Below, piece after piece: positions 27,867-37,124 of a stretch of 64,000 nt of DNA. A program made the translations under genes and the position numbers. A model generated the notes under the pieces. The model was given only the letters and a program-made list of their open reading frames with translations. It made no database searches and was not told the origin of the DNA. The stretch comes from Colwellia piezophila ATCC BAA-637. Lineage in GTDB: Bacteria > Pseudomonadota > Gammaproteobacteria > Enterobacterales > Alteromonadaceae. The stretch lies in the NCBI RefSeq assembly GCF_000378625.1, contig NZ_KB905174.1, positions 1 to 64,000 on the forward strand, written 5' to 3'. Position 1 is the first letter of the stretch. Every line of letters starts with the position of its first letter.

Positions 27867-29519
27867 TTAAATAGCTTTTACATCAAGCCAATTTACCGCA
27901 AACATAGGTTTTTTGCCTTTGACTATCAAGGTATGATTGCCTTGAGGTAGTTGGATAGTAATGTTAGTAACCGTTTTCCAACCGCTGTCTCCGGATACTG
28001 ATGGCGTTGCTACTTTTTGGTCGCCCAACCAAAGTTCAAACTCTTGTTCATCACCAGCATGATAAACCCTAGCATCAATGGTAAAGGTACCGCTATTGGC
28101 TACTTGTATTTGATATGCTGCTTCACTTTCACCTAAAGACGCAAATACCTTGTCATGCTTGGGCTCTTGTACTGAGTCTCTCACTTGCGCATTGTTAGCG
28201 TAAATAAACGCTTCCCCCTGAATTTTTACTGGCAAGTTATGCAACGTAGTAAAAGCACTATCAATAATATCGCTGCTTTGGCTTTCAGTTTTCCCGTTTA
28301 AAGCAACGACTGAATATCTCGCATTGTGAGTTAAGGGGGAGTTATCTACGAAGCTAGCTTTATCAATATTATTAGCAAGAGTTACCTTTTCATTGGTTAT
28401 TGGATCTTGGCGATAAACTTTATAACCGGATAGAATTTTCTCATTGCTATTGTTCCAGCTTAAGGTCACTTGGTTTTTATTGGCCGATATTACTTTTAAG
28501 CCACTAGGCTTGTTAGGGTAGGCTGCATTTTGTTTGTGTTGTGCTTTGATTTTATTTTGAGCAATGCGTAATTGCTTTACAAACTTTTTACTACCGGTCT
28601 GTGAAGGTAATACTTTACCACCAGTATCAAGGACTAATCTAAATCCTTCTAGAGCACCTAAAAAGTCGCTACCAATGCTGCTACGCTCGCTTGAATGCCA
28701 TGGGTACCAGTGCCAGCTCCCACCTCGAACTACATGGGTATTACAATCTGTTGTGGTTACAGCACTACCATCGGTTGGCGCATCGTTATAATTATCTACA
28801 TAACAATCGGCTAAATACTCCATTACATTGCCAATCATATCGTGTACACCAAAGGGGTTTGCCTGATATAAACCAACCGTTGCTAATGTTGCCTCGTTAT
28901 CACTGCAACTCTCAATATCACGTACGCTGGCACCCGTAAATATTTTTGCGGACATATCCGCGGCATACCAATCAGAGATATTGGCGTACTGGCATGATTT
29001 TCCTGAATCACGTTCTTCACCATAAAAGTGACGTGTTGCTGTACCAGCTCTTAAGGTGTATTCCCATTGAGCTTCTGTTGGAAGTCGATAATCGTTACCG
29101 GTTTTTTTTGATAACCACTTAGCGTAATCGGCAGCTGCTTTTTGAGGTAAACATACTACAGGGTGATTATCGCTAAAGTTATAAATTGTATCGTTCCAGC
29201 TCGCTAATTCTTGGTTCGGACCACCTAAGACATATTGATAACAGTTATTAGGCATTTCATAACCTGTATCAGCAATAAACTTTTTAAACTCGGCAACGGT
29301 TACTTCATATTTCCCCATTTGAAATGCGGGTACTGAGACTTTCCGCACGGGCCTTTCATTTTCTTGACCACGATCACTACCCATGTAAAAACTTCCTGCA
29401 GGGATACTTACCATAGGCGGCTCTATAAAAGATGAGTTTGTTGCCATTACGGTTGATGGTGAAATAGCCATAGTGAAGATAGCCAAAGTGAGTGAATTCA
29501 GTGCAATAGTTTTTGTCAT
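27867..29519 (-). CDS. Secreted SUMF1/FGE-fold protein with Fn3 and carbohydrate-binding-like domains
   Basis: The 550 residues comprise a signal peptide (about 1-26), an FGE-sulfatase fold (about 35-300; IPAGSFYMGSDRG, RLPTEAQWEYTLRAG, GVHDMIGNVMEYLADC, VVRGGSWHW), a fibronectin-III-like domain (about 340-420; PSGLKVISANKNQVTLSW) and a CBM6-like beta-sandwich (about 430-550; ending FAVNWLDVKAI). True formylglycine-generating enzymes carry two cysteines right after GGSY; here that segment is WHWYPWHSSERSS, so it lacks them and is probably not that enzyme. The tail suggests glycan binding. It is a single gene with a terminator and an upstream palindrome. Confidence 0.8.
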   Translation of the reverse strand: MTKTIALNSLTLAIFTMAISPSTVMATNSSFIEPPMVSIPAGSFYMGSDRGQENERPVRKVSVPAFQMGKYEVTVAEFKKFIADTGYEMPNNCYQYVLGGPNQELASWNDTIYNFSDNHPVVCLPQKAAADYAKWLSKKTGNDYRLPTEAQWEYTLRAGTATRHFYGEERDSGKSCQYANISDWYAADMSAKIFTGASVRDIESCSDNEATLATVGLYQANPFGVHDMIGNVMEYLADCYVDNYNDAPTDGSAVTTTDCNTHVVRGGSWHWYPWHSSERSSIGSDFLGALEGFRLVLDTGGKVLPSQTGSKKFVKQLRIAQNKIKAQHKQNAAYPNKPSGLKVISANKNQVTLSWNNSNEKILSGYKVYRQDPITNEKVTLANNIDKASFVDNSPLTHNARYSVVALNGKTESQSSDIIDSAFTTLHNLPVKIQGEAFIYANNAQVRDSVQEPKHDKVFASLGESEAAYQIQVANSGTFTIDARVYHAGDEQEFELWLGDQKVATPSVSGDSGWKTVTNITIQLPQGNHTLIVKGKKPMFAVNWLDVKAI

Positions 29520-29615
29520 AAATAGTCCCTATGTAAAAGTGCTAGCACCATAAGGAATTAAGTAGCAGTAGGTCTTATAAAAACTCTATAATCTACTGTG
29601 ATAGATTTATTATAG

Positions 29616-29631
29616 ATTCAACGCGTTGAAT
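29616..29631. promoter_or_regulatory. 16-bp palindrome upstream of the FGE-fold gene, possible operator
   Basis: ATTCAACGCGTTGAAT is a perfect palindrome with a central CG, the shape of LacI-family operators. It lies about 97 bp before the start at 29519. No LacI gene is in the window. Confidence 0.45.
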
Positions 29632-29737
29632 TTAATTGATAAATCTATTTCATTGTTTTTATATTTTTGTAAATAGTGAATGGTTCGAGTACTTATTAGA
29701 TCAATAATGGTAGAAGATTCGCTTATTAATACTTATA

Positions 29738-29763
29738 AAAAAACCGCCAAGTAGCGGTTTTTT
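29738..29763. terminator. Orphan terminator
   Basis: The stem AAAACCGC / GCGGTTTT with flanking A- and T-runs. It stands about 70 bp after the stop of the truncated minus-strand frame at 29835, so it may be the terminator of that vanished gene. Confidence 0.65.
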
Positions 29764-29834
29764 AGGTTGAAATTAAGGTTTTTTTATTCAATATTCGCAA
29801 TCTGAATCTTGAGTGGTAAGCAAGTCTTATTTAT

Positions 29835-29943
29835 TTAAAGGGCTTGTAGGTGATTTGTTGATTTATATTTGTTGATTAGTAACCTATTCAGTAACCACTT
29901 GGAGAGGGTGAGACTAATATACGTTCGGTGTATATGAATACAT
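29835..29943 (-). pseudogene. C-terminal scrap of an unidentified gene, related to 55692-55886
   Basis: On the minus strand a start-less frame ends in SLTLSKWLLNRLLINKYK then a short tail and TAA. The same peptide start occurs at 55.8 kb (SLTLSKWLLDRLLINKN). I do not recognise the parent protein; a transposase is plausible given the IS110 scrap nearby. Confidence 0.4.
29872..29918 (+). repeat. 47-bp direct repeat, left copy
   Basis: It matches 55832-55878 at 44 of 47 positions in the same orientation. The two copies bracket about 26 kb, including the whole peptidoglycan locus. Confidence 0.75.
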
Positions 29944-30355
29944 TAGTCATCTACTGCTCTTTAGGTCTTCTTACAGCTAACAAGCAGGTTTTCAATAATA
30001 AACATACATCAATGGGCTTGGCTCAAGCCGCAAAGCGTTCTTAATTATTAGAACAATACCTCTACTCTTATGTCGACTATCTTCAAGGATAGCTGACGTT
30101 AGCAGCATTTATCTATCTAGTTAACGCCACCTGAGCAAGAGAGTAGCAACTACCACTATTACCATACTGTAGAATAAAAAGATGACTTCGAGTCTAATAG
30201 CCTTGCTTCAGCTGATGTTAATAATGATTAACGTTAACAGGCGTTCTACTTTTCATCGTGAATAGACATAAGTACATTATTTCTATCTTGCTAATAAGAT
30301 GGTCCGCCTCCCCTAATCTACACTTAGAGCAGATTAATAAATGAGGAGAATCATC

Positions 30356-30445
30356 ATGTCTACTATTCACATTCTTGGAATCGATATAGGACAATCTACC
30401 TTTCACCTGGTTGGCCGCCCTCAAATCGGCACAGAAAGATTATAG
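30356..30445 (+). pseudogene. N-terminal scrap of an IS110-family transposase
   Basis: After GAGGAGAATCATC, a 29-codon frame begins MSTIHILGIDIGQSTFHLVG, the usual start of IS110/IS1111 DEDD transposases including the first catalytic Asp, then breaks off and meets a stop. The rest of the ~340-residue protein is gone. The ~470 bp upstream (29944-30355) show no gene and probably include the old IS left flank. The ~240 bp to 30686 show no gene either. Confidence 0.7.
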
Positions 30446-30686
30446 TAGTATCACCTAAATGGTGTCTTTTCAATTTTAAACAGGTGCTTTAAAAGAAAAA
30501 TTAAATATTTGATAATTAATGTATTTATTTTAAAATAGAACCCGATCACATAAGTCAGCTTATATAGAAGGATATACATAAAAGACTTACATGAATCAAT
30601 AATGCCCAAGAAACATGACCTATCAATATAACCTTGCTTTTAACCTAAAGGGTCAATATTTATTAAGTTAAAGAAGCAAATTTCTA

Positions 30687-32546
30687 TTACAATTTTTTAA
30701 CGGTCACCGGTAAACTGCCTTTCGCGATAATTTTACCAGTAATCACTTTAGCTAAAGCGCTTAACGCCGGGCTGTCAAAATTGCCGGTTTCAGGATTTCT
30801 ATGGGTATTGTAGGCATAGGTTGCTAATGATACATCAGCAACTTGGCTAAATTCTGCTATTTCATAAGGTGTTCTTAAACTAACAAAAATAACCTTTTTG
30901 TTGAGCTTTTTTCCTTGCGCAAGCAAATCATAGACAACTTCCGGACCAATAATATCTTTACTCAATTGATTATTACTGACTAAGTCATCCATGCCACCCA
31001 TTTCAGCAGCGCTTTGGCGCGGGGCTATATGTGCGCCAAGTATTACATCCGCTTTAGTTATCGCTTTTTGCGTCTCAAGGGCATTATAACTTTGCATACT
31101 GGTACAGCTGACTGCGTGATTAGCGCCTAATTCAGTTTTTATAGCACTGACTAGCGCTAAACACTTAGTTTTATCTGGCATGAGCAAATGAATGCTTTCA
31201 TTGGCATTTATTGGTAAAATTTTGCGCTTTTGACTGACCAGTGTCAGTGCATCTTCGGCCAGTTGTCTTTCTATCGCTTTATTCTCAGGTGTTGCTAAAA
31301 TATTTTTTGCTTTCGCTATTTCTTGGCCTAGATCTTTACTGAAAGCCTGATTTAATTTGTAGTCAGTTTTTAATTTTTGTATGCGCTCAAATGAACGAGA
31401 TATTTCTGCACGCTTTAGCTCTCCCGAATTTACCGCTGCAACAATTGAGTCAATCAAGTCAGATAAGTTATTCAAATCTTTTGGTGTACGAATTTTAATT
31501 GGCATCAAGGCAATATCAGCGCCGGCCTTAAAGCTATTTATAACCGCATCATGCTCAGTAAAAAAATGTCGAATGCCAGCCATATCCATAGCATCGGTAA
31601 TAACAACACCTTCAAAAGCCAATTCATCGCGTAAAATGTCGGTAAGTATCGTCCGTGACATAGTCGCCGGTTTGATCATTTCTTTGCCGTCGATTGAAAT
31701 AAAGGTACTGTTATCTAATGTTGGATATTGAATATGAGCCGTCATGATCATGCCCGGGGGTTGGTTTTTTATAATTTGCTTAAACGGGCCGATATCCATG
31801 CTATAAATAGTGTCAATATCATGGTTTACCTGAGGCAAACCGGTATGACTATCCGTGGCCGTATCACCATGACCAGGGAAATGTTTTAGTGTACCTATAA
31901 TACCCTGTTGCTGGAATGCGGCTAATTGTACTTGCCCTAACTCGGCAACAATCTCAGGATCTTCGCCAAATGAACGCACATTAATAACCGGGTTTTTTGG
32001 GTTAGCATTGACATCAACTGTTGGCGCATGATTTACATTAATGCCAAGTGCATTTAATTCGCTACCAATCACCCGTGCACTTTCTCGCGCATAATAACTG
32101 CCGTGTTTTTGGTAAGTTGCTCCGATAGACATATTGCCGGTAAAAGCGATGGTTTCGGCCCTTGAGGTCCTAAATACTCGTCCACCTTCCTGATCGATGG
32201 AAATAAGCAAAGGCGAGCTAAAATCGGATCTTGCCGCCGCCTGTTGTAAATCATAATTGAGTTTTATCGTTTGTTCAGTACTGACTAAGTTATCGGAAAA
32301 TAAGATTATACCGCCAATATTACTGTTACTAATGACCTTCGCTATAGATTCAGGAAGTTGCGTCAGCGGTGTTCGGCAATAGACTTCACTGGTTTCTTCT
32401 TCACAGTAATAGCGTATATCAATCATGATTTTTTGTGCTATTTCAGTTCTAAGTTTTTTTTCTTCAATGCTTGTTTGACTACAAGCCGTTGTTAACATTG
32501 TCAGTCCTGCGGCTAATATGGCAGAACGAATTGATTTTATTTTCAT
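30687..32546 (-). CDS. nagZ: GH3 beta-N-acetylglucosaminidase (NagZ type), two-domain lipoprotein
   Basis: The ~619-residue enzyme (from ATG 32546; a frame opens at 32582) should remove terminal GlcNAc from muropeptide or glycan ends. A lipobox (MLTTACSQ) anchors it outside the cytoplasm. The GH3 domain carries IGGIILFSDNLVS, LLISIDQEGGRVFR, the NagZ catalytic loop KHFPGHGDTATDSHTGLP, and VVITDAMDMAGI. A second domain (last ~200 residues) as in Bacillus NagZ is present; E. coli NagZ is single-domain and cytoplasmic. It lies next to the RpiR-type regulator, same strand, 312 bp apart, with a terminator between. Confidence 0.88.
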   Translation of the reverse strand: MKIKSIRSAILAAGLTMLTTACSQTSIEEKKLRTEIAQKIMIDIRYYCEEETSEVYCRTPLTQLPESIAKVISNSNIGGIILFSDNLVSTEQTIKLNYDLQQAAARSDFSSPLLISIDQEGGRVFRTSRAETIAFTGNMSIGATYQKHGSYYARESARVIGSELNALGINVNHAPTVDVNANPKNPVINVRSFGEDPEIVAELGQVQLAAFQQQGIIGTLKHFPGHGDTATDSHTGLPQVNHDIDTIYSMDIGPFKQIIKNQPPGMIMTAHIQYPTLDNSTFISIDGKEMIKPATMSRTILTDILRDELAFEGVVITDAMDMAGIRHFFTEHDAVINSFKAGADIALMPIKIRTPKDLNNLSDLIDSIVAAVNSGELKRAEISRSFERIQKLKTDYKLNQAFSKDLGQEIAKAKNILATPENKAIERQLAEDALTLVSQKRKILPINANESIHLLMPDKTKCLALVSAIKTELGANHAVSCTSMQSYNALETQKAITKADVILGAHIAPRQSAAEMGGMDDLVSNNQLSKDIIGPEVVYDLLAQGKKLNKKVIFVSLRTPYEIAEFSQVADVSLATYAYNTHRNPETGNFDSPALSALAKVITGKIIAKGSLPVTVKKL

Positions 32547-32802
32547 AGATTTTCCTATAGGCCATAGTTGGCTATTCTTCATCGGAACTGAATAAGATGA
32601 ATGAGGTGAATATTAGTTAATAATTACTGAATTCGTTTACTTAGTCTCTGTATTGATCCCGTATATTGAGTATGTTCATGAGCATGAGCAAAAACTTGAT
32701 AGCGCCTTTCTTAAGAGGTTTATTTACTCAGCAGTTGACGGTATAATAATAAATAATTCACCAGATTGCATTATATTAAATTAATTATTCCACCATGAAT
32801 AA

Positions 32803-32832
32803 AAAAAACTAACACGTCACTGTTAGTTTTTT
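32803..32832 (-). terminator. Terminator after the RpiR-type regulator
   Basis: AAAAAACTAACA / TGTTAGTTTTTT stem with runs on both sides, 27 bp past the regulator stop on the minus strand. Confidence 0.8.
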
Positions 32833-32858
32833 AAGCCTGCTATATTCATGCACTTTTT

Positions 32859-33704
32859 CTATCTTTGTTTAAGTTTGGCAACAGCGGCATTCGTTTTTTC
32901 TAATAACTTGCGTTTTTCAGCAGAGCCCTGAGTTAAGGCTATAAATAACATATCAATCACATATTCTTGAGAGGTCCTTGCCAAAATAGAAGATAAACGA
33001 ACAGAATCTCGTTCTGCGACTGAGAAAAGTCTGACATCGGCATGAATAGAAACGGGATTATCGCCATACTTGGTTAGCGAGATAATTTTACATTTATTTT
33101 TTTTAGCCTGTAAACATATCTCTTTTACCTCATGGGTTTCGCCCGATTCACTAATAACAAAGACCAGATCTTCTTTGGTAAAATTTGCGACATTGGCCAA
33201 TTGTACATGGGTATCATGGTCTGCAATGCAAAATAGGCCTATTTTTTGTAATTTATAACTGAAATCTTTACATACCAACGCTGAACCACCTACGCCACTG
33301 ATTAAGATGCGTTTAGCCTTATCTATTAACTGCAGCGCCTTATTAAAAAATTCCGCGCCATTAATACTTTTAGTTTCGGCGAGTACAGAAACTTTGCTTA
33401 AATATAACTTTTCTGAAAGTGCATAAATATCGTCCGTTAAAGTGATTTCGCCATGGATCTGAGTTGCACTATCTTCGTCATTTAACGCATCGATAATCGC
33501 TAACTTAAAAGTAGGGTAACCTTTATAGCCTAGTTTTTGCGTAAACTTGACCACACTCGACTGACTGACTGATACCGCATCAGCAAGCCCTTGTGAAGAA
33601 AGTTGACGGATATCAGCAGCGAAGTTGAGGGTATAGTCTGCTAATTTTTTTTCATTGAGTGATAAAGATTTATACAGCGCTTTGATTTTTACAAATGTAG
33701 TCAT
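32859..33704 (-). CDS. RpiR-family regulator, MurR-like
   Basis: The 281 residues form an N-terminal HTH (DAVSVSQSSVVKFTQKLGYKGYPTFKLAI, about 40-72) and a C-terminal SIS sugar-phosphate sensor (RILISGVGGSALVCKDFSYKLQKIG and VFVISESGETHEVKEICL). This is the arrangement of E. coli MurR, which represses murQP and answers to MurNAc-6-phosphate. Its place among MurNAc genes makes the same ligand likely, but GlcNAc-6-phosphate cannot be excluded. It faces the symporter operon across an 878-bp spacer with a dead receptor gene. Confidence 0.87.
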   Translation of the reverse strand: MTTFVKIKALYKSLSLNEKKLADYTLNFAADIRQLSSQGLADAVSVSQSSVVKFTQKLGYKGYPTFKLAIIDALNDEDSATQIHGEITLTDDIYALSEKLYLSKVSVLAETKSINGAEFFNKALQLIDKAKRILISGVGGSALVCKDFSYKLQKIGLFCIADHDTHVQLANVANFTKEDLVFVISESGETHEVKEICLQAKKNKCKIISLTKYGDNPVSIHADVRLFSVAERDSVRLSSILARTSQEYVIDMLFIALTQGSAEKRKLLEKTNAAVAKLKQR

Positions 33705-33961
33705 AATGATTCTGTTAACTTCAAATTAATTATTATTCTCACTAACTTTAACTTTTATGAATAAAAAATTCAACGACGATTAGTGAGATATCACTTTGTT
33801 TTGACTAAAGCTCTGTCGGCTATTATTTAATCACAACCGGTGTAAATAAAATAAATACACCACAGAAAACACCGAAGTTTGGCTACTGCCAGAAGCGATA
33901 CATACAAAAAAACCGCATAAATGCCGGGCTCTTTTCATCTGAGTACTGGTGTTAGTTTAAC

Positions 33962-34310
33962 TTAGTAATATAGCTTTACGGTAACGCCTAACATGATACG
34001 ACGACCATACTGATGATCTTGATAAACCATATCTTCATCACCGTCATAATTCCAGTTTTGCTCTGCATCTGTCAGGTTAATAGCCTGCAGGGTGAACGTG
34101 GTAATGTCATTCAAGTTATAGGCTAATGTTGCATCGTACTGGCCAAATCCACCTTTAATTTTGTTACCATACTTAACACTTTCGCTATATTCATCTCTTT
34201 TCCCGGTTAATTGTTGTGCCTTAAAGGGTCCAATAAAATTAAAACCCCGTGACCTTCTATTTATAAATTTACCCGCATGGCCAGCTGGTAATTATTAAGC
34301 ATCTTAATTT
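33962..34310 (-). pseudogene. C-terminal remnant of a TonB-dependent receptor
   Basis: On the minus strand the frame ends ..LQAINLTDAEQNWNYDGDED..YGRRIMLGVTVKLYY before TAA, which is the typical last part of a TonB-dependent receptor (LQAINLTDE.. then a final barrel strand). Upstream, INRRSRGFNFIGPF and NNYQLAMRVN lie in two different frames, showing a frameshift. Nothing of the plug or Ton box is left. It sits between the regulator and the transporter, where such a receptor would be expected in an amino-sugar locus. Confidence 0.72.
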
Positions 34311-34582
34311 CAAAACAATCACAACACAAGATAGATTATTTCATAAACATCAATCGACTGGAATTTAAAATTCAATGGTATGTTAAAACTATTACTTATC
34401 AAACATATAAATTGGTTGTGCTTTGTAATAGAAACACATTAGGACACAAAAAGTCATAATTTCATTGGCCTTTATCCACTAATAATTATCAATAAACTAA
34501 AAAATAATAAATTATTCCTTGAATTTACCTTCGTAAGAATGTTTAATTACGCCAGATGAAAATTTAAAGAAGATTAATCGTT

Positions 34583-36184
34583 ATGAATACGACATATACT
34601 TGGCTAGATTGGTCCGTTTTTGCAGCCTACTTTGCCTTATTAGTTTGGATTACTTGGTATTTTAGTAGAGAGAAGGCAAACAATACTCAGGATTATTTTC
34701 TTGGCGGTAATAAAATGCCAATCTGGGTGGTCGCCATTTCAGTATTAGCAACATCACAATCAGCCGCGACTTTTTTAGGTGGTCCAGATCAAGGTTACCA
34801 AAATGACTTAACGTATTTAGCCACTAGCTTAGGCGCTTTTATCGCCGCTTTTTTTGTGGCAATATTTTTGATCCCTAAATTTTATAAAAACAATGTTTCT
34901 ACTGTATATGAGCTGTTAGAGCAAAGGTTTGGTGCACAGGCAAAACGTCAGGCCGGTTTAATGTATTTAATGGGCCGTGTTTTTGCCAGTGGTGCCCGTT
35001 TGTATATGGCAGCCTTAGCCGTGGCTATGATTTTATTTGGTAATATTGAAGCGTCAAGTGTCGTTATTGGTATCCTTATCTTAACGGTTGTTGGCTTAGG
35101 GTATTCAGTAAAAGGGGGGATACGTGCGGTAATTTACAGCGATGCCATACAGTGCGCAGTCTACATTACTGCCGCACTTTTTGTCGTCTATTTCTTATAT
35201 TCAGCCATCCCGGCAGACTTTGGCCAAATAATAGATGCGCTCAACAATCCTCATGATAGAGAACTTTCTAAACTAACAGTTTTTAACTTTAATGTTGATT
35301 TTACCTCTGCGGGAGTTTTTAACATTTGGTCGGCATTAACAGGCTTTGTGTTATTAAATATTGCCGCATTTGGCTTAGACCAAGATATGACACAAAGAGT
35401 ACTAACCTGTAAAAATGCCAAAGAAGGCTCAAAGGCTATGATCTGGTCTGTGGTTATGGTAGTCCCAGTGATGGCGTTATTTATTGCTATCGGTCTTTTA
35501 TTATATGTTTTTTATCAGCGTCCTGATCTTATGGCTACTGATGCCATTGGCTTGGTACAATCATTTGAAGGTGAAAAAATCACGGTATTCATGTCCTATA
35601 TCCTTAATGAAATCCCATCAGGAGTACGAGGATTAGTAACCGTTGGCGTGATTGCTGCCGCGTTATCAACACTGAATTCAGGTTTAAATTCTATGTCTTC
35701 GGTATTGGTACAAGACATTTACCGCCCTTGGCATGAAAGTAAAAATAAAGGTACCGACCCTAGCCATTATGTTAAAGCGGGTCAGGCTGGTATGGCATTG
35801 GCGGCATTAGCGTTATCAGGCATGGCGATACTTTGTTTCTACTGGCAACAATATACCGATATGCCATTACTTGCCTTTGCTCTGAGTGTTATGGTTTTCT
35901 CTTACAGTGGTTTATTAGGGGTCTATTTCACCGTATTATTTACCAATAGAGGTAATAAACATTCGGTACTGTCGGCACTGATAGTGGGCTTTACTAGCAC
36001 GCTATTATTCCAACCTTATATATTAACGGGTCTAGCAAACCTATTTGCAGCGCCTGACTTAGCTAAGATTAACTTAGGTTTTACCTGGCAGCTTTGCATA
36101 GGCACGCTAGCAGCCTTTATCACTTGTTGTTTAGGGCATAAACTGCCTGTTTCTGAAATTGAGAGTAAACAATGCGTAGCATAA
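34583..36184 (+). CDS. Sodium/solute symporter (SSS family), probable MurNAc/amino-sugar importer
   Basis: A 533-residue inner-membrane protein with about 14 helices. The SSS pattern is clear: YFLGGNKMPIWVVAISVLATSQSAATFLGGP near 40-65, GGIRAVIYSDAIQ near 179, and GVIAAALSTLNSGLNSMSSVLVQDIY near 360. The substrate is inferred: it overlaps the kinase gene by 13 bp and is followed by murQ and namZ, so a Na+-driven uptake of unphosphorylated MurNAc, GlcNAc-MurNAc or similar is likely, instead of the PTS MurP used by E. coli and Bacillus. Confidence 0.88.
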   Translation: MNTTYTWLDWSVFAAYFALLVWITWYFSREKANNTQDYFLGGNKMPIWVVAISVLATSQSAATFLGGPDQGYQNDLTYLATSLGAFIAAFFVAIFLIPKFYKNNVSTVYELLEQRFGAQAKRQAGLMYLMGRVFASGARLYMAALAVAMILFGNIEASSVVIGILILTVVGLGYSVKGGIRAVIYSDAIQCAVYITAALFVVYFLYSAIPADFGQIIDALNNPHDRELSKLTVFNFNVDFTSAGVFNIWSALTGFVLLNIAAFGLDQDMTQRVLTCKNAKEGSKAMIWSVVMVVPVMALFIAIGLLLYVFYQRPDLMATDAIGLVQSFEGEKITVFMSYILNEIPSGVRGLVTVGVIAAALSTLNSGLNSMSSVLVQDIYRPWHESKNKGTDPSHYVKAGQAGMALAALALSGMAILCFYWQQYTDMPLLAFALSVMVFSYSGLLGVYFTVLFTNRGNKHSVLSALIVGFTSTLLFQPYILTGLANLFAAPDLAKINLGFTWQLCIGTLAAFITCCLGHKLPVSEIESKQCVA

Positions 36185-37092
36185 TCGTTATTGATGCCGG
36201 TGCCAGTAAAACGCTGATCAGCCTTTACAATATACTCAGCCCAGAGCGGTTCAAGGCTGAGTACGCCAATGCTAAAGAGCTCAATCCTGAAGAGATAAAG
36301 CCCAACTTTCATTGTCACACTGAACGCGCTTCTTTAACCAATGATTTGCAAGGTGCAATAAACACAATCAAAGGCGCTATTTGTTTATGCTTAGAACATA
36401 CTGGCAGTAACAAGCTTATGATCAGCATAGGCATAGCTGGCGCTGGCAATAAAAATAATTGCCAACAATTATCAAGTCAGTTAGTTGAGGCCTTTGAACT
36501 CGAAAACAAGCAACTGCTGATAAATTCTGACGCTAAAACGTCAGTCCATGGTGCTTTATTTGGCAAAGCCAACATTTGCATTGCTTTAGGCACAGGCTCA
36601 GTGGCGATGAAATTAGCTGCTGATGGTAGTGAACAATTATTTGGTGGCTGGGGGTTTTTAATTGGCGATCACGGTGGTGCTGCTTGCTTAGGTAAAGTTG
36701 CCGTACAACATCTAATCAATCAAATAGATAATCATGGCCGAGCTAAAAGCTTGTTAGCTCGAGCTGTTAGCAAAAAAACAGGCAATAACCGACCGCTGAT
36801 ATTAAACTGGCTTAATACCGCCACTGCCTATAATTTTGGTCAGCTTGCACCGTTAGTTACCGAGTTACAGAAAAAATGTCCTAAAGCCAAATCAGCTTTT
36901 GCGCAACATATAACATCGGTTGAACAGTTAATACAAACCGCACAAGGACAAACAAACCTGCCTGTCACGGTGATAGGAGGTCTGGCTAGTGTGACTACAA
37001 GTCATTTAAGTAGCCAAATACGAAATCAAATAGTTCCGGCTCAAGGTACCTCATTAGATGGTGCTTTGTTATTAGCCTTAGCCGCCCTTTAA
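36172..37092 (+). CDS. BadF/NagK-like amino-sugar kinase (MurK-like)
   Basis: The 306-residue ASKHA kinase has the phosphate-1 loop IVIDAGASKTLISL at the N-terminus, GIAGAGNKNNC, phosphate-2 ALGTGSVAMKL and WGFLIGDHGGAACLG. Related BadF-type kinases phosphorylate GlcNAc, and MurK of Clostridium acts on both MurNAc and GlcNAc. Because the importer is not a PTS, a kinase has to make MurNAc-6-phosphate for MurQ, and this gene, overlapping the symporter and 32 bp before murQ, is the natural candidate. Confidence 0.85.
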   Translation: MRSIIVIDAGASKTLISLYNILSPERFKAEYANAKELNPEEIKPNFHCHTERASLTNDLQGAINTIKGAICLCLEHTGSNKLMISIGIAGAGNKNNCQQLSSQLVEAFELENKQLLINSDAKTSVHGALFGKANICIALGTGSVAMKLAADGSEQLFGGWGFLIGDHGGAACLGKVAVQHLINQIDNHGRAKSLLARAVSKKTGNNRPLILNWLNTATAYNFGQLAPLVTELQKKCPKAKSAFAQHITSVEQLIQTAQGQTNLPVTVIGGLASVTTSHLSSQIRNQIVPAQGTSLDGALLLALAAL

Positions 37093-37124
37093 AATATAAA
37101 TATATATCTACAAGAGAATAGAAA

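Noticed and set aside
27867..29519. Active formylglycine-generating enzyme paired with a sulfatase
   Set aside because: The catalytic cysteines are not at the expected place and no sulfatase gene is in the window.
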